A stretch of 64,000 nucleotides of DNA, from the NCBI RefSeq assembly GCF_019803445.1, contig NZ_CP081844.1:3236501-3300500 (forward strand). The letters are read 5' to 3'. The position numbers and the translations under genes are program-made. Under the pieces are notes generated by a model. That model worked only from the letters and a program-made list of their open reading frames with translations. It was not told the origin of the DNA and made no database searches. Below, one piece after another: positions 26,109-34,898 of the stretch (the first letter of the stretch is position 1; every line of letters begins with the position of its first letter). Source of the stretch: Caenibius sp. WL. GTDB taxonomy: Bacteria; Pseudomonadota; Alphaproteobacteria; Sphingomonadales; Sphingomonadaceae.

Positions 26109-27989
26109 ATGACGTTCGCGGGCAAGGTTTGGCGGCTTCTGGTGGGCATCAAGGATGCTCTCGCCCTGCTGTTCCTGTTGCTGTTCTTCGTCGGGCTCTA
26201 CATGGTGCTGACCGCCCGCCCCAGCCCCGGCCAGGTGCGCGAAGGCGCGTTGCTGCTGCAACTGGATGGGTCGGTGGTGGAAGAAGCCTCGCAGACCGAT
26301 CCGCTGCAGATTCTCCTTTCCCAGGAAATGCCCGCGCGTGAATATCAGGCCCGCGATCTGGTGCGCGCCATCGACGCCGCCACCGCCGACAAGCGCATCC
26401 GCGTGATCGTGCTCGATCTGTCGCGTTTCACCGGCGGCGGGCAGGTTCATCTGGCGGAAATCGGCGCCGCGCTGGATCGCGCCCGGGCGGCGAAGAAACC
26501 GGTGCTGACATTCGCCAATGCCTACGTCGATGACGGGATGATGCTGGCCGCCCATGCGAGCGAAGTCTGGGTCGATCCCCTCGGCGGCGCGGTAGTGGCC
26601 GGGCCCGGCGGGGACCGGCTCTATTACGCCGGGCTGCTGGAACGGCTGAAAGTCAACGCGCACGTCTTCCGCGTCGGCACATACAAGTCGGCCATCGAAC
26701 CCTTCATCCGCAACGATATGTCCGCCGAAGCGCGCGAGGATGCCAGCGCGCTCTATTCCGCGCTGTGGGAAGAATGGAAAGCGGATGTGAAGAAGGCCCG
26801 GCCTTCCGCCAATCTGACGCTGGTCACCGGGCAACCGGTGGAATGGCTGGCCGGCGCGCGCGGCGACAGCGCGCAGGCCGCGAAACAGGCGGGGCTGGTC
26901 GATCACGTCGGCGATTGGGTAGCGTTCGGCAACCGCGTGGCCAAGCTGGCCGGGCCGGACGACTGGAACCCCGGCCCCGGCAGTTTCGCCCATACCGAAC
27001 TCGATCCGTGGCTGGCGGCCAACAAGCCCGGCAAGCCGGGCAAGGCCATCGGCGTCATCACGATCGCGGGGGAAATCGTCGACGGCGAAGCCGGGCCCGG
27101 CCAGGCAGGCGGCGACCGGATCGCCGACCTGCTGGACGAAGCACTGAAGGACAAGCTGGCCGCGCTGGTCGTCCGGGTCGATTCGCCGGGCGGATCGGTC
27201 ACCGCTTCGGAGGAAATCCGCCGCGCGATCCTGCGCCACAAGGCGCGCAAGATCCCCATCGTGGTTTCGATGGGCAATGTCGCGGCGAGCGGCGGCTATT
27301 GGGTGTCCACCCCGGCCGACCGCATTTTCGCCGCGCCCGAAACGATCACCGGATCGATCGGGATTTTCGCGGTGGTGCCGACGTTCGAAAATGCGCTGTC
27401 GCACTGGGGCGTGACCGCCGACGGCGTGAAGACCACCCCACTTTCCGGCCAGCCCGATCTGACCTCGGGCTTTACCCCGGAAACGCAGGCGATGGTGCAG
27501 AGCGTGATCGAAAACGGCTATGCCCGCTTCCTCACGCTGGTGTCCCGCTCACGCGGGAAGAGCCCGGCGGAAATCAACGCCATCGCGCAAGGCCGGGTCT
27601 GGGCAGGCGGGCCCGCCCGCCAGATCGGGCTGGTGGACGAATTCGGCGGGCTCGACGATGCGCTTGCCTGGGCGGCAAAGCGCGCGGGGCTCAAGGAAGG
27701 GCAATGGCATGCGAAATACCTCGGTTCCTCGCCCGATGCCTATCATTCGCTGCTGCAACTGATGCTGGGCACCAGCGCGGATGCGCGGGCCCCGGCCAAC
27801 GATCTCGTCGCGCTGCTCACCGCCCGGCAGACGGGCATGGCCCGGCAGATGACGGCGGATATGGAGCGCCTGCTCGGTTCGCGCGGGGCGGAAGCCTATT
27901 GCCTGTCCTGCCCGCGCCAGCCGCAGGAGGTGGTTTCTCGTAACGATTCCATGGCGTTACGAACTCTTGCCATGCTGCTGCGCGATTGA
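26109..27989 (+). CDS. sppA: signal peptide peptidase SppA, 67K type
   Basis: Membrane-anchored periplasmic serine protease that degrades cleaved signal peptides. The 626 residues comprise an N-terminal anchor (ALALLFLLLFFVGLYMVL) and two tandem S49 domains. The general-base Lys lies in RVGTYKSAIEPF in the first domain and the nucleophilic Ser in GNVAASGGYWVS in the second, the Lys/Ser split of the long-type SppA. ATG 26109 follows a GGAG site and places the anchor at the N-terminus. tRNA-Val lies 63 bp downstream. Confidence 0.94.
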   Translation: MTFAGKVWRLLVGIKDALALLFLLLFFVGLYMVLTARPSPGQVREGALLLQLDGSVVEEASQTDPLQILLSQEMPAREYQARDLVRAIDAATADKRIRVIVLDLSRFTGGGQVHLAEIGAALDRARAAKKPVLTFANAYVDDGMMLAAHASEVWVDPLGGAVVAGPGGDRLYYAGLLERLKVNAHVFRVGTYKSAIEPFIRNDMSAEAREDASALYSALWEEWKADVKKARPSANLTLVTGQPVEWLAGARGDSAQAAKQAGLVDHVGDWVAFGNRVAKLAGPDDWNPGPGSFAHTELDPWLAANKPGKPGKAIGVITIAGEIVDGEAGPGQAGGDRIADLLDEALKDKLAALVVRVDSPGGSVTASEEIRRAILRHKARKIPIVVSMGNVAASGGYWVSTPADRIFAAPETITGSIGIFAVVPTFENALSHWGVTADGVKTTPLSGQPDLTSGFTPETQAMVQSVIENGYARFLTLVSRSRGKSPAEINAIAQGRVWAGGPARQIGLVDEFGGLDDALAWAAKRAGLKEGQWHAKYLGSSPDAYHSLLQLMLGTSADARAPANDLVALLTARQTGMARQMTADMERLLGSRGAEAYCLSCPRQPQEVVSRNDSMALRTLAMLLRD

Positions 27990-28052
27990 GGCTTGTGAAT
28001 CGCGCAGACGCGTGGCAAAGGCGCGGCCCTGCCCGGCAGTCACGCCGCAGGC

Positions 28053-28127
28053 GGGCGCGTAGCTCAGTGGTAGAGCACACCCTTCACACGGGTGGGGTCG
28101 CAAGTTCAATCCTTGCCGCGCCCACCA
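28053..28127 (+). tRNA. tRNA-Val (anticodon CAC)
   Basis: A 75-nt tRNA with encoded CCA. The acceptor stem is GGGCGCG/CGCGCCC, the D-loop is AGCTCAGTGGTAGAGC, the anticodon stem-loop is CACCC-TTCACAC-GGGTG with CAC, and the T arm reads GCAAGTTCAATCCTTGC. Confidence 0.95.
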
Positions 28128-28308
28128 TTTTCTTCTGGAAAATGCAAACCTTACCGCCTCCACCCGGGGCCGTTCGGGCTGTTCACCGGCTGCCCGGCGA
28201 TACGCTGCCCCATCCCCGTGCGATCCTCTGGCCAGATCGGCAAAGAACCGGGCGCGATGAAACGCTCCGCACTGGAGGCGCCCGGGCGAATCCTCTATGG
28301 CACGCGGG

Positions 28309-29433
28309 ATGACCGATCCGCTTTTCACCCCTTTCGCCGTGGGCGGCATGGAACTGCCCAACCGTGTGGTCATGGCCCCGATGGGCCAGGGCAAGGCGCC
28401 GGGCGGAATGCCCGATCCGGGCTATGCCGATTATTTCGCCCGCCGTGCGCAGGGCGGGGTCGGCCTGATTATTTCGGGCGCGACCGCCGTGAATCACCCC
28501 GCCGCCGCCTTCGACGAGAACGAGCCCCATTTTCATGGCGCGGCGCTGGCCGAATGGGGCCGCGCGGTGGCAGCCGTCCATGCAGCGGGCGGCCGTATCA
28601 TGCCGCAGCTCGCCCATGCCGGATTGCAGGGGCTGGCCCCGGTTGCCCCGCCATGGTCGGGCATCGGCCCTTCGGCGGTGTGGATGCCCGCCGCAACGCT
28701 GGGCGCCGACGCGGGGCCCGAACGGATCGAAGGCCAGCCGATGACGCTGGCCGATATCGAATCGGTGGTGGCCGCTTTCGCCCAGGCGGCGCGGGATGCG
28801 GTGGCGCTGGGCTTCGACGGGATCGAAATCCACGGCGCGCACGGGTTCCTGATCGATCAGTTCCTCTGGCCGCATACCAATCGCCGCCCCGATCACTACG
28901 GGCAGGACCGGGCCCGGTTCGCGGCGGAAATCGTGGCCGCCTGCCGCGCGGTGGTGGGGCCGGGCTTCCCGATCAGCTTCCGCTTTTCACAGTTCAAGAT
29001 GACCGATTACGCTGCCCGCGTGGCGCAGACGCCGGAAGAACTGGAAGCGCTGGTCCGCCCGCTGGTCGATGCCGGGGTCGATCTGTTCGACTGTTCGCTG
29101 CGCCGCTTCTGGCGCCCGGAATTCGCAGGCAGCGCGATGAACCTTGCCGGATGGATCAGGAAACTGGGCGGCCGCCCCACAGTGGCGGGCGGCGGCATCG
29201 GCCTGGCCAAGACGGCGATGGAATACGGGCAGGAAGGAATTTACGCGACAGTCGCCGAATCCTCCCTCGCCCATCTCGACGATGTGCGCGAACGGATCGT
29301 GCGCGGCGAATTCGACCTGATCGCGCTGGGCCGTTCGATCCTGGGCGATGCCGCCTGGGCCGCCAAAGTGCGCGAAGGCGCGCACGACACGCTGCAACCC
29401 TATCGCCCCGAAGTGCTGATCGGCCTGAACTGA
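28309..29433 (+). CDS. NADH:flavin oxidoreductase of the old yellow enzyme family
   Basis: FMN-dependent TIM-barrel oxidoreductase of 374 residues. Typical family blocks are DPLFTPFAVGGMELPNRVVM (FMN phosphate side), QLAHAGLQG, GFDGIEIHGAHGFLIDQFLW followed by PHTNRRPDHYGQDRARF, and the C-terminal FMN site GEFDLIALGRSILGD. The HGAHG motif and the missing C-terminal iron-sulfur/FAD domains place it with single-domain ene-reductase-like enzymes; the substrate is unknown. ATG 28309 is preferred on family alignment; ATG 28297, 12 nt upstream and in frame, cannot be excluded. It stands alone between tRNA-Val and serS. Confidence 0.88.
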   Translation: MTDPLFTPFAVGGMELPNRVVMAPMGQGKAPGGMPDPGYADYFARRAQGGVGLIISGATAVNHPAAAFDENEPHFHGAALAEWGRAVAAVHAAGGRIMPQLAHAGLQGLAPVAPPWSGIGPSAVWMPAATLGADAGPERIEGQPMTLADIESVVAAFAQAARDAVALGFDGIEIHGAHGFLIDQFLWPHTNRRPDHYGQDRARFAAEIVAACRAVVGPGFPISFRFSQFKMTDYAARVAQTPEELEALVRPLVDAGVDLFDCSLRRFWRPEFAGSAMNLAGWIRKLGGRPTVAGGGIGLAKTAMEYGQEGIYATVAESSLAHLDDVRERIVRGEFDLIALGRSILGDAAWAAKVREGAHDTLQPYRPEVLIGLN

Positions 29434-29526
29434 ACGGCCCCAACTGAGCGGCGTGCCGATCCTGAACAGCTTCTTGCGCTGTCGATTCTTGCGCTGGTCA
29501 CGCCGAAACGCCATAGCGCTCAGGCT

Positions 29527-30807
29527 ATGCATGACCTCCGTTTCATTCGCGAAAATCCCGACGCCTTCGATGCGGGCCTTGCCCGCCGCGGCGTAGCCCC
29601 CGCCGCCGCCGCGATCCTTGAGCTTGACCGGGTGCGGCGCGATGCCGCCACGCGGGCGCAGGAATCGCAAAGCCGCCGCAACGACGCATCCAAGCTGATC
29701 GGCCAAGCGATGGCGCAGGGCGACAAGGACAAGGCCGAAGCGCTGAAAGCCGAAGTCGCCGATTTGAAGCAGACTCTGCCCGCGCTGGAAGAGGAAGAAC
29801 GCACCGCCAGCGCGCGGTTGAACGACATGCTGGCGGGCCTGCCCAATCTGCCGCACGATGACGTGCCGCCGGGCGAGGACGAGGCCGCGAATGTCGAAAC
29901 GGCGCGCTGGGGCGCCCCGCCCGCATTCGCTTTCACGGCGCAGGAACACGCCGATATCGGCCCGGCGCTCGGCCTCGATTTCGAAACCGCCGCCGCCATT
30001 TCCGGCGCGCGCTTCGCGTTCCTCAAAGGCCAGATGGCCCGCCTGCAACGCGCCCTGGCCCAGTTCATGCTGGACAAGCAGACTGTCGAAAACGGCTACA
30101 TGGAATGCGCCGTGCCGCTACTGGTGCGCGATGATGCCGTGTTCGGCACCGGGCAATTGCCGAAATTTTCCGAAGACCTGTTCCAGACGACCGATGGCCG
30201 CTGGCTGATTCCGACAGCGGAAGTCTCGCTCACCAATGCGGTGCGCGAACAGATTCTCGGCTCTATGGACCAGCCGATCCGCATGACCGCGCTGACCCCC
30301 TGCTTCCGCAGCGAAGCGGGCGCGGCCGGGCGCGACACGCGCGGCTATATCCGCCAGCACCAGTTCGAAAAGGTCGAACTGGTCAGCGTGTGCCGCCCCG
30401 ATCAATGGCAGGCGGAACACGATCATATGGTCCACGCGGCGCAAAGCGTGCTTGAAGCGCTGGACCTGCCCTACCGCACGATGCTGCTCTGCGCGGGCGA
30501 TATGGGGGCGACGGCGAAGAAGACATACGATCTCGAAGTCTGGCTGCCGGGGCAGAACGCCTATCGCGAGATTTCCTCGATCAGCTGGTGCGGCGATTAT
30601 CAGGCCCGCCGGATGAACGCCCGCTTCCGCCCCCAGGGGGAGAAGCGCACCGAATTCGTCCACACGCTCAACGGTTCGGGGCTGGCTGTCGGCCGCACAC
30701 TGGTGGCGGTGCTGGAAAACTACCAGAACGCGGATGGCTCCGTCACCGTGCCCCCCGCCCTGCTGCCTTACACCGGCGGCCTCGCCAAGCTGGAGCCTGC
30801 CGCCTGA
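29527..30807 (+). CDS. serS: serine--tRNA ligase
   Basis: Charges tRNA-Ser (and initially tRNA-Sec, where present) with serine. The 426 residues comprise an N-terminal antiparallel coiled-coil tRNA-binding arm (about 30-100, around [20 protein letters not shown]) and a class II catalytic core with motif 2 ([20 protein letters not shown], then HQFEKVE) and motif 3 ([19 protein letters not shown]). The stop TGA overlaps the surE ATG by one base, starting a four-gene chain. Confidence 0.98.
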   Translation: MHDLRFIRENPDAFDAGLARRGVAPAAAAILELDRVRRDAATRAQESQSRRNDASKLIGQAMAQGDKDKAEALKAEVADLKQTLPALEEEERTASARLNDMLAGLPNLPHDDVPPGEDEAANVETARWGAPPAFAFTAQEHADIGPALGLDFETAAAISGARFAFLKGQMARLQRALAQFMLDKQTVENGYMECAVPLLVRDDAVFGTGQLPKFSEDLFQTTDGRWLIPTAEVSLTNAVREQILGSMDQPIRMTALTPCFRSEAGAAGRDTRGYIRQHQFEKVELVSVCRPDQWQAEHDHMVHAAQSVLEALDLPYRTMLLCAGDMGATAKKTYDLEVWLPGQNAYREISSISWCGDYQARRMNARFRPQGEKRTEFVHTLNGSGLAVGRTLVAVLENYQNADGSVTVPPALLPYTGGLAKLEPAA

Positions 30808-31571
30808 TGCGTATCCTGCTGACCAACGACGATGGCATTCATGCCAGCGGATTGCGCGTGCTGGAGGCGATCGCCCGGCAATTTAGCGACGATATCTGGG
30901 TCTGCGCCCCCTCCGAAGAACAATCGGGCGCGGGCCATTCGCTGTCGCTGTCCCGCCCGGTGCGCCTGCGCCGCCATGGCGAACGGCGTTTCTCCGTTAC
31001 CGGCACGCCGACCGATTCGGTCATGCTCGCGCTCAACCAGGTGCTCGATTCCCCGCCCGACCTGATCCTTTCAGGCATCAATCGCGGCGCCAATCTGGGC
31101 GATGACGTGACGTATTCGGGCACTGTTTCCGCCGCGATCGAAGGAACGCTGGCGGGCGTGCGCTCCATCGCGCTCAGCCAGGTCTATGCCCGCGAAGGCA
31201 TGGCCGACACCGTGCCTTTCGCCGCCGCCGAGGCATGGGGGGCCAAAGTGATCGCGCCGCTGCTCGACGCGCCGTTCGCCGAACGCACGCTGGTCAATGT
31301 CAATTTCCCGCCTGTCGCCGCAGAAGACGTCAAGGGCATCCGCGTGGTCCGGCAGGGTTTCCACGATTATGCCCGCACCACCGTGGTTGAAGGGCGCGAT
31401 CCGCGCGGCTTCCCCTATTATTGGTTCGGCCTTCATGGTATCGAGCATACGCCTGCCCAGAGCACCGATTTGGAGGCGATTGCAGATGGTTACGTGTCGG
31501 TCACGCCGCTGATGCTCGATCTGACCCACGATGCCTCGCTGGCCGGTCTATCAGGCAGGTACAGCGAATGA
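30807..31571 (+). CDS. surE: 5'/3'-nucleotidase SurE
   Basis: Metal-dependent nucleoside monophosphate phosphatase linked to stationary-phase survival. The 254 residues start [16 protein letters not shown] with the metal-binding Asp8-Asp9 pair, followed by SEEQSGAGHSLSLSRPVRL and LSGINRGANLGDDVTYSGTV, all SurE signatures. It overlaps serS by one base and the next gene by four (ATGA). In many proteobacteria surE is followed by an nlpD-type gene, as here. Confidence 0.97.
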   Translation: MRILLTNDDGIHASGLRVLEAIARQFSDDIWVCAPSEEQSGAGHSLSLSRPVRLRRHGERRFSVTGTPTDSVMLALNQVLDSPPDLILSGINRGANLGDDVTYSGTVSAAIEGTLAGVRSIALSQVYAREGMADTVPFAAAEAWGAKVIAPLLDAPFAERTLVNVNFPPVAAEDVKGIRVVRQGFHDYARTTVVEGRDPRGFPYYWFGLHGIEHTPAQSTDLEAIADGYVSVTPLMLDLTHDASLAGLSGRYSE

Positions 31572-32791
31572 AGCGGGCGCTGCTTGCCGCCATGGCGGCT
31601 CTGCTGGTCGCCGCCTCCCCCGCCGATGAAACACGCCACACCGTCCGCGACGGCGAAACGCTGAACGGCATCGCCAATCGCGCCGGGGTTTCGCCCGCCG
31701 CCCTGGCCGAAGCGAACAAGCTCACGCCGCCCTATGCCGTGCGCGTGGGGCAGGTGCTGGTGATCCCGCGCGGCGCGAAGCGGGCGTCTGCCCCGGCCAG
31801 CAAGCCGGCAAGCGGCACTTCCGGTTCGGCTTACGTGGTGAAAGACGGCGAAACGCTGAACGGTATCGCCAACCGCGCCGGGGTCTCGCCCGCCGCGCTC
31901 GCCGCCGCCAACAAGCTCACGCCGCCCTATGCCGTGCGCGTGGGGCAGAGGCTGACTCTGCCGCGCAGGAGCGCTGCGGCCGCCCCCGCCGCGAAACCGG
32001 CGGGCGAACGCCCCGCCCCAGCGCCCGCGTCCGCTAGGAGCGCGCTGCGGATCGATACCGAAACCAGCCATGTCGTCAAACCGGGGGAAACCTTCAATGG
32101 CATCGCCATCCGCACGGGCATTCCCCGTTCGGTTCTGGCGCAGGCCAACGGGTTGACCGCGCCCTACGTCGTCAAAGTGGGGCAAAGGCTGCGCATTCCG
32201 CGCCAGCGCACCCATGTGGTGGCCGAAGGGGAAACCGGCTTCGGCATCGCTTTCAAATACGGTGTGCCTTACGACGATATCCTCACCGCCAACGGGCTGG
32301 GCAAGGATGCGGTGATCAAGACCGGGCAGAAGCTGGTGATTCCGGCAATGGTCCACGATGCCCGGGCAAAGGAAGCGGCCAGGGCATCGCAGGAGGCGGC
32401 GGCGGCGGCCAGGGCCGCGGCGACCGACAGCGGATTCCGCTGGCCGCTGACCGGCAAGGTCATCACCCGCTTCGATGCGCAGGCGGGCCATCGCGGCATC
32501 GATATCGATGCCACGCTCGGCCAGGCCGTCGCGGCGTCCAAGGCGGGCAAAGTGATCTATGCCGGGGAAGAACCCGTACGCTATGGCAAAGTGGTGGTGC
32601 TGGAACACGATGGGCAATGGTACAGCGCCTATGCCCACCTGCTGTCCATCGGCGTGGCCAAGGGCGAAACCGTGAAAGCGGGTGATGTGGTCGGCCACGC
32701 GGGATCGAGCGGCGAAGCCACCCAGCCCCAGCTTCATTTCGAACTGCGTCAGGCGAACCGCCCGATCGACCCGTTGACCAAGCTGCCGTGA
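31568..32791 (+). CDS. LysM and M23-domain envelope protein, NlpD-like
   Basis: A 407-residue secreted protein with a signal peptide (KRALLAAMAALLVAASPA), four LysM glycan-binding repeats (HTVRDGETLNGIANRAGV, YVVKDGETLNGIANRAGV, HVVKPGETFNGIAIRTGI, HVVAEGETGFGIAFKYGV) and a C-terminal LytM/M23 domain. The zinc ligands HRGIDID and LHFEL are present and the catalytic AYAHL His is kept, but the first His of the usual HxH is Gln (QPQLHFE). It may therefore be a poor or non-catalytic enzyme and act like NlpD, as an activator of amidases at division. No lipobox Cys is visible, unlike E. coli NlpD. It is translationally coupled to surE and to the channel gene. Confidence 0.88.
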   Translation: MKRALLAAMAALLVAASPADETRHTVRDGETLNGIANRAGVSPAALAEANKLTPPYAVRVGQVLVIPRGAKRASAPASKPASGTSGSAYVVKDGETLNGIANRAGVSPAALAAANKLTPPYAVRVGQRLTLPRRSAAAAPAAKPAGERPAPAPASARSALRIDTETSHVVKPGETFNGIAIRTGIPRSVLAQANGLTAPYVVKVGQRLRIPRQRTHVVAEGETGFGIAFKYGVPYDDILTANGLGKDAVIKTGQKLVIPAMVHDARAKEAARASQEAAAAARAAATDSGFRWPLTGKVITRFDAQAGHRGIDIDATLGQAVAASKAGKVIYAGEEPVRYGKVVVLEHDGQWYSAYAHLLSIGVAKGETVKAGDVVGHAGSSGEATQPQLHFELRQANRPIDPLTKLP

Positions 32792-33870
32792 TCCCTCGCC
32801 TGCCCCGCATCCACCGCGTGGCCACGCTCCGCCGCAATGTGCGGTTGCCGGTCTGGGCGGATGTAGCGTTGCGGCTCGCCGCCGTCCTGTTCCTGATCTT
32901 TTTCGTCGTCCTCATTCATTACTGGGAACGGCAAGGGCTGGTCGACGCTCACGATGGCGAGGTCAGTTTTCTCGACGTGGTCTATTTCACCATGATCTCG
33001 ATCACGACCACCGGCTTCGGCGATATCACGCCGGTCAGCGACAAGGCGCGGCTGATCGAAGCGGTGATCGTCACCCCGATCCGCATCGCGGTGCTCTTCA
33101 TTTTCGTGGGCACGGCCTACACTTTCCTTATCAAGCGCGGCTGGGAGAAATGGCGCATGGCCCGCATCCAGGAACAACTCACCGGCCATATCGTGGTGCT
33201 GGGCTTCGGTGTCAGCGGCTACGAATCGGTGTCCGAACTGATCCAGCGCGGCACCGATCCGAGCGATATCGTGGTGATGGACCCGCTCGAATCCCGCCTG
33301 TCCGTGGCGGCGGCGCTGGGCTGCAATGTCATCGCCGGCGATGCCACGCGCAACGAAACGCTGATCGATATCCGGGTCGCCAATGCCCGGGCCATTCTCG
33401 TTTCGGCGGGGCGCGACGACACCTCGATCCTGATCGTGCTGACCGTGCGGCACCTTGCCCAGCATGTGCCGATCAGCGTGGTGGTGCGCGCGGAAGATAA
33501 CGAACTGCTGGCCCACCGGGCGGGCGCGGACAATGTCATCAACCCGGTCCGCTTCACCGGGTTGCTGCTGGCCGGGTCCGCACAGGGCACCCATGTCGCC
33601 GATTATCTGTCCGATCTCGCTTCGGTGGCGGGCAGCGTGCAACTGGTCGAACGCCCCGTCCGCACCGACGAAATCGGCGGCAGCCTGTCGCGGCTGGCCA
33701 CCGGCGGCCTCGGGGTCAGGCTCTATCGCAAGCGCCAGGCTTATGGCTATTGGACGCCCGAAGCGCAGGATCTGCAGCCGGGCGATACGATCGTCGAAAT
33801 CGTACACGCGGAAAAGGACGCCCCCGCCGGCGGGCAGGATGCGCCGCAGGACGCACCGGCCGGGACATAA
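32788..33870 (+). CDS. two-pass potassium channel with RCK/TrkA-N domain
   Basis: A 360-residue channel. An outer helix (LRLAAVLFLIFFVVLIHYW, about 28-46), a pore helix with the filter TTTGFGDI (73-80), where TxGFGD replaces the more usual TVGYGD, and an inner helix (RIAVLFIFVGTAYTFLI) are followed by a cytoplasmic Rossmann RCK domain (GHIVVLGFGVSGYESVSELI from about 133) and a TrkA-C-like end. It probably conducts K+ and responds to nucleotide or Ca2+; the ion and ligand are not proven. The GTG start overlaps the previous stop by 4 nt (GTGA). Its 3' end overlaps the convergent gene at 33716-34297 by 155 bp if both stops are right. Confidence 0.88.
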   Translation: MIPRLPRIHRVATLRRNVRLPVWADVALRLAAVLFLIFFVVLIHYWERQGLVDAHDGEVSFLDVVYFTMISITTTGFGDITPVSDKARLIEAVIVTPIRIAVLFIFVGTAYTFLIKRGWEKWRMARIQEQLTGHIVVLGFGVSGYESVSELIQRGTDPSDIVVMDPLESRLSVAAALGCNVIAGDATRNETLIDIRVANARAILVSAGRDDTSILIVLTVRHLAQHVPISVVVRAEDNELLAHRAGADNVINPVRFTGLLLAGSAQGTHVADYLSDLASVAGSVQLVERPVRTDEIGGSLSRLATGGLGVRLYRKRQAYGYWTPEAQDLQPGDTIVEIVHAEKDAPAGGQDAPQDAPAGT

Positions 33871-34297
33871 CGCGGCGCAGTACGGCAGGAACCCGGTAGG
33901 CCCCGCCTCGCGCCCTGCCCGCTGCCAGCGCCGCCCGCGCCAGATGCCCCGCTTCCTCGAACGAAGCGGCCACCGCGATCGGATAAGGAAACGCCTGGCC
34001 CGCTTTTGCCGTGCGTTCTTCCATAGCGGCGCGTTCGCCCGCATCTTCCGCCACGTAAACTGTCAGGCGGACTTTGGCGCCCAGTTCTTCCCGCCGCGCC
34101 TTGAGCCATTGCGCCAGCGGCTTGCCCGCCTGCGGTGCGGGGCGTTGCGCGGCATCGACAATTGTCACCACAGCGTCATGCCGGGCCAGCAGGTGGTCGT
34201 ACGCTTCAGTCCAGGCGACGCCGTCGGCAGCGTTCTGCAAGAGCCGCGAACCGGAACGATAAATCCCCTCGGCCAGCGGAACGAAGAAATCGGTCAT
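33716..34297 (-). CDS. uncharacterised protein behind a Fur-like box
   Basis: A product of up to 193 residues not recognised by me. The first roughly 130 (TDFFVPLAEGIYRSGSRLLQ, LLARHDAVVTIVDAAQRP, KPLAQWLKARREELGAKVRL, TVYVAEDAGERAAMEERTAK, AFPYPIAVAASFEEAGHLAR) look like a real soluble alpha/beta protein. The last roughly 55, which overlap the potassium channel gene on the other strand, are Arg/Pro-rich and look like shadow sequence, so a stop may have been lost. ATG 34297 has CGGAGATG upstream. A perfect 19-bp Fur-like box lies 16 nt before the ATG, strongly suggesting an iron-regulated gene. No signal peptide or metal-binding Cys/His cluster is seen. Confidence 0.6.
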   Translation of the reverse strand: MTDFFVPLAEGIYRSGSRLLQNAADGVAWTEAYDHLLARHDAVVTIVDAAQRPAPQAGKPLAQWLKARREELGAKVRLTVYVAEDAGERAAMEERTAKAGQAFPYPIAVAASFEEAGHLARAALAAGRARGGAYRVPAVLRRVMSRPVRPAAHPARRRGRPFPRVRFRRSYRPAADPALRASNSHKPGACDRA

Positions 34298-34312
34298 GGA
34301 GCATCTCCGAAT

Positions 34313-34331
34313 ATTGATATTGATTATCAAT
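34313..34331 (-). promoter_or_regulatory. Fur-like box with perfect 6-6-1-6 hexamer layout
   Basis: ATTGAT-ATTGAT-T-ATCAAT reproduces the forward-forward-x-reverse hexamer layout of Fur boxes (GATAAT-GATAAT-C-ATTATC) with no mismatch between hexamers, and includes the 17-bp perfect palindrome 34317-34333. It lies in a conspicuously AT-rich patch and overlaps a plausible -10 for the leftward gene starting at 34297. Confidence 0.7.
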
Positions 34332-34422
34332 ATATATTCCCATGTGCGGATACAAGCCAGCTTATCGGAAACCTGCCCGGCGGCGCCTGCTGGTTTGGCG
34401 CTATCGCCCTGTCAGCGCCGGA

Positions 34423-34833
34423 TCAGCCGAGAATCCAGAACACCAGCCCCATGGCGAGGTACGCCACCAGCCAATAGCCGCCATCGATCACGCCCAGCCG
34501 GGTGGCGATACGTTGATGCAGATAGCTGAGCGCGAGCGCGGGAATCACGAAGAACAGCGCCAGCCCGCCCGACATCATGAAATAGAGCCACGGTTTCACC
34601 GCCAGCGTTTCGGTGCCTACCCGCGCGAACATATGGCCCATCATCGCGGCGGTGAGCAGCAGGAGCAGCACGGTCACCACCGCCGTGCGCGCGGTGCTGG
34701 TGCGCGCGGCCATGCCGCCCGGCCCGACCGCCTCCAGCTTCGCCCGGCCGAACAGCGGACCGTACCACAGCCCCGCCACGCCAAGCGCCGCCAGTGCCGC
34801 GACAAACACCGCCATCCAGTTTACCGGTCCCAT
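34423..34833 (-). CDS. DUF1761 family membrane protein
   Basis: A 136-residue protein with four predicted membrane helices. The N-terminal signature GPVNWMAVFVAALAALGVAG with LWYGPLFGRAKLE, and later ARTAVVTVLLLLLTAAMMG, match DUF1761, a family of unknown function spread through bacteria. ATG 34833 places the first helix at the N-terminus; upstream in-frame starts add Arg/Cys-rich sequence. It is divergent from rimO with a 65-bp gap, and its stop faces the AT-rich Fur-like promoter region of the next leftward gene. Confidence 0.8.
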   Translation of the reverse strand: MGPVNWMAVFVAALAALGVAGLWYGPLFGRAKLEAVGPGGMAARTSTARTAVVTVLLLLLTAAMMGHMFARVGTETLAVKPWLYFMMSGGLALFFVIPALALSYLHQRIATRLGVIDGGYWLVAYLAMGLVFWILG

Positions 34834-34898
34834 TCTCACTCCACTTCCGTCCGCAACAGTAGCCTTTACAGCGCAAGCCGTGTAGAGGCGCGCGCGCA

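Noticed and set aside
27981-28004. Inverted repeat CGCGATT...AATCGCG after sppA as a terminator
   Set aside because: No T-run follows and the arms are only 7 bp; it overlaps the end of the gene.
34314-34330. FNR site TTGAT...ATCAA upstream of the gene at 34297
   Set aside because: Spacing between TTGAT and ATCAA is 1 or 7 nt, not the 4 nt FNR needs; the hexamer layout fits Fur better.
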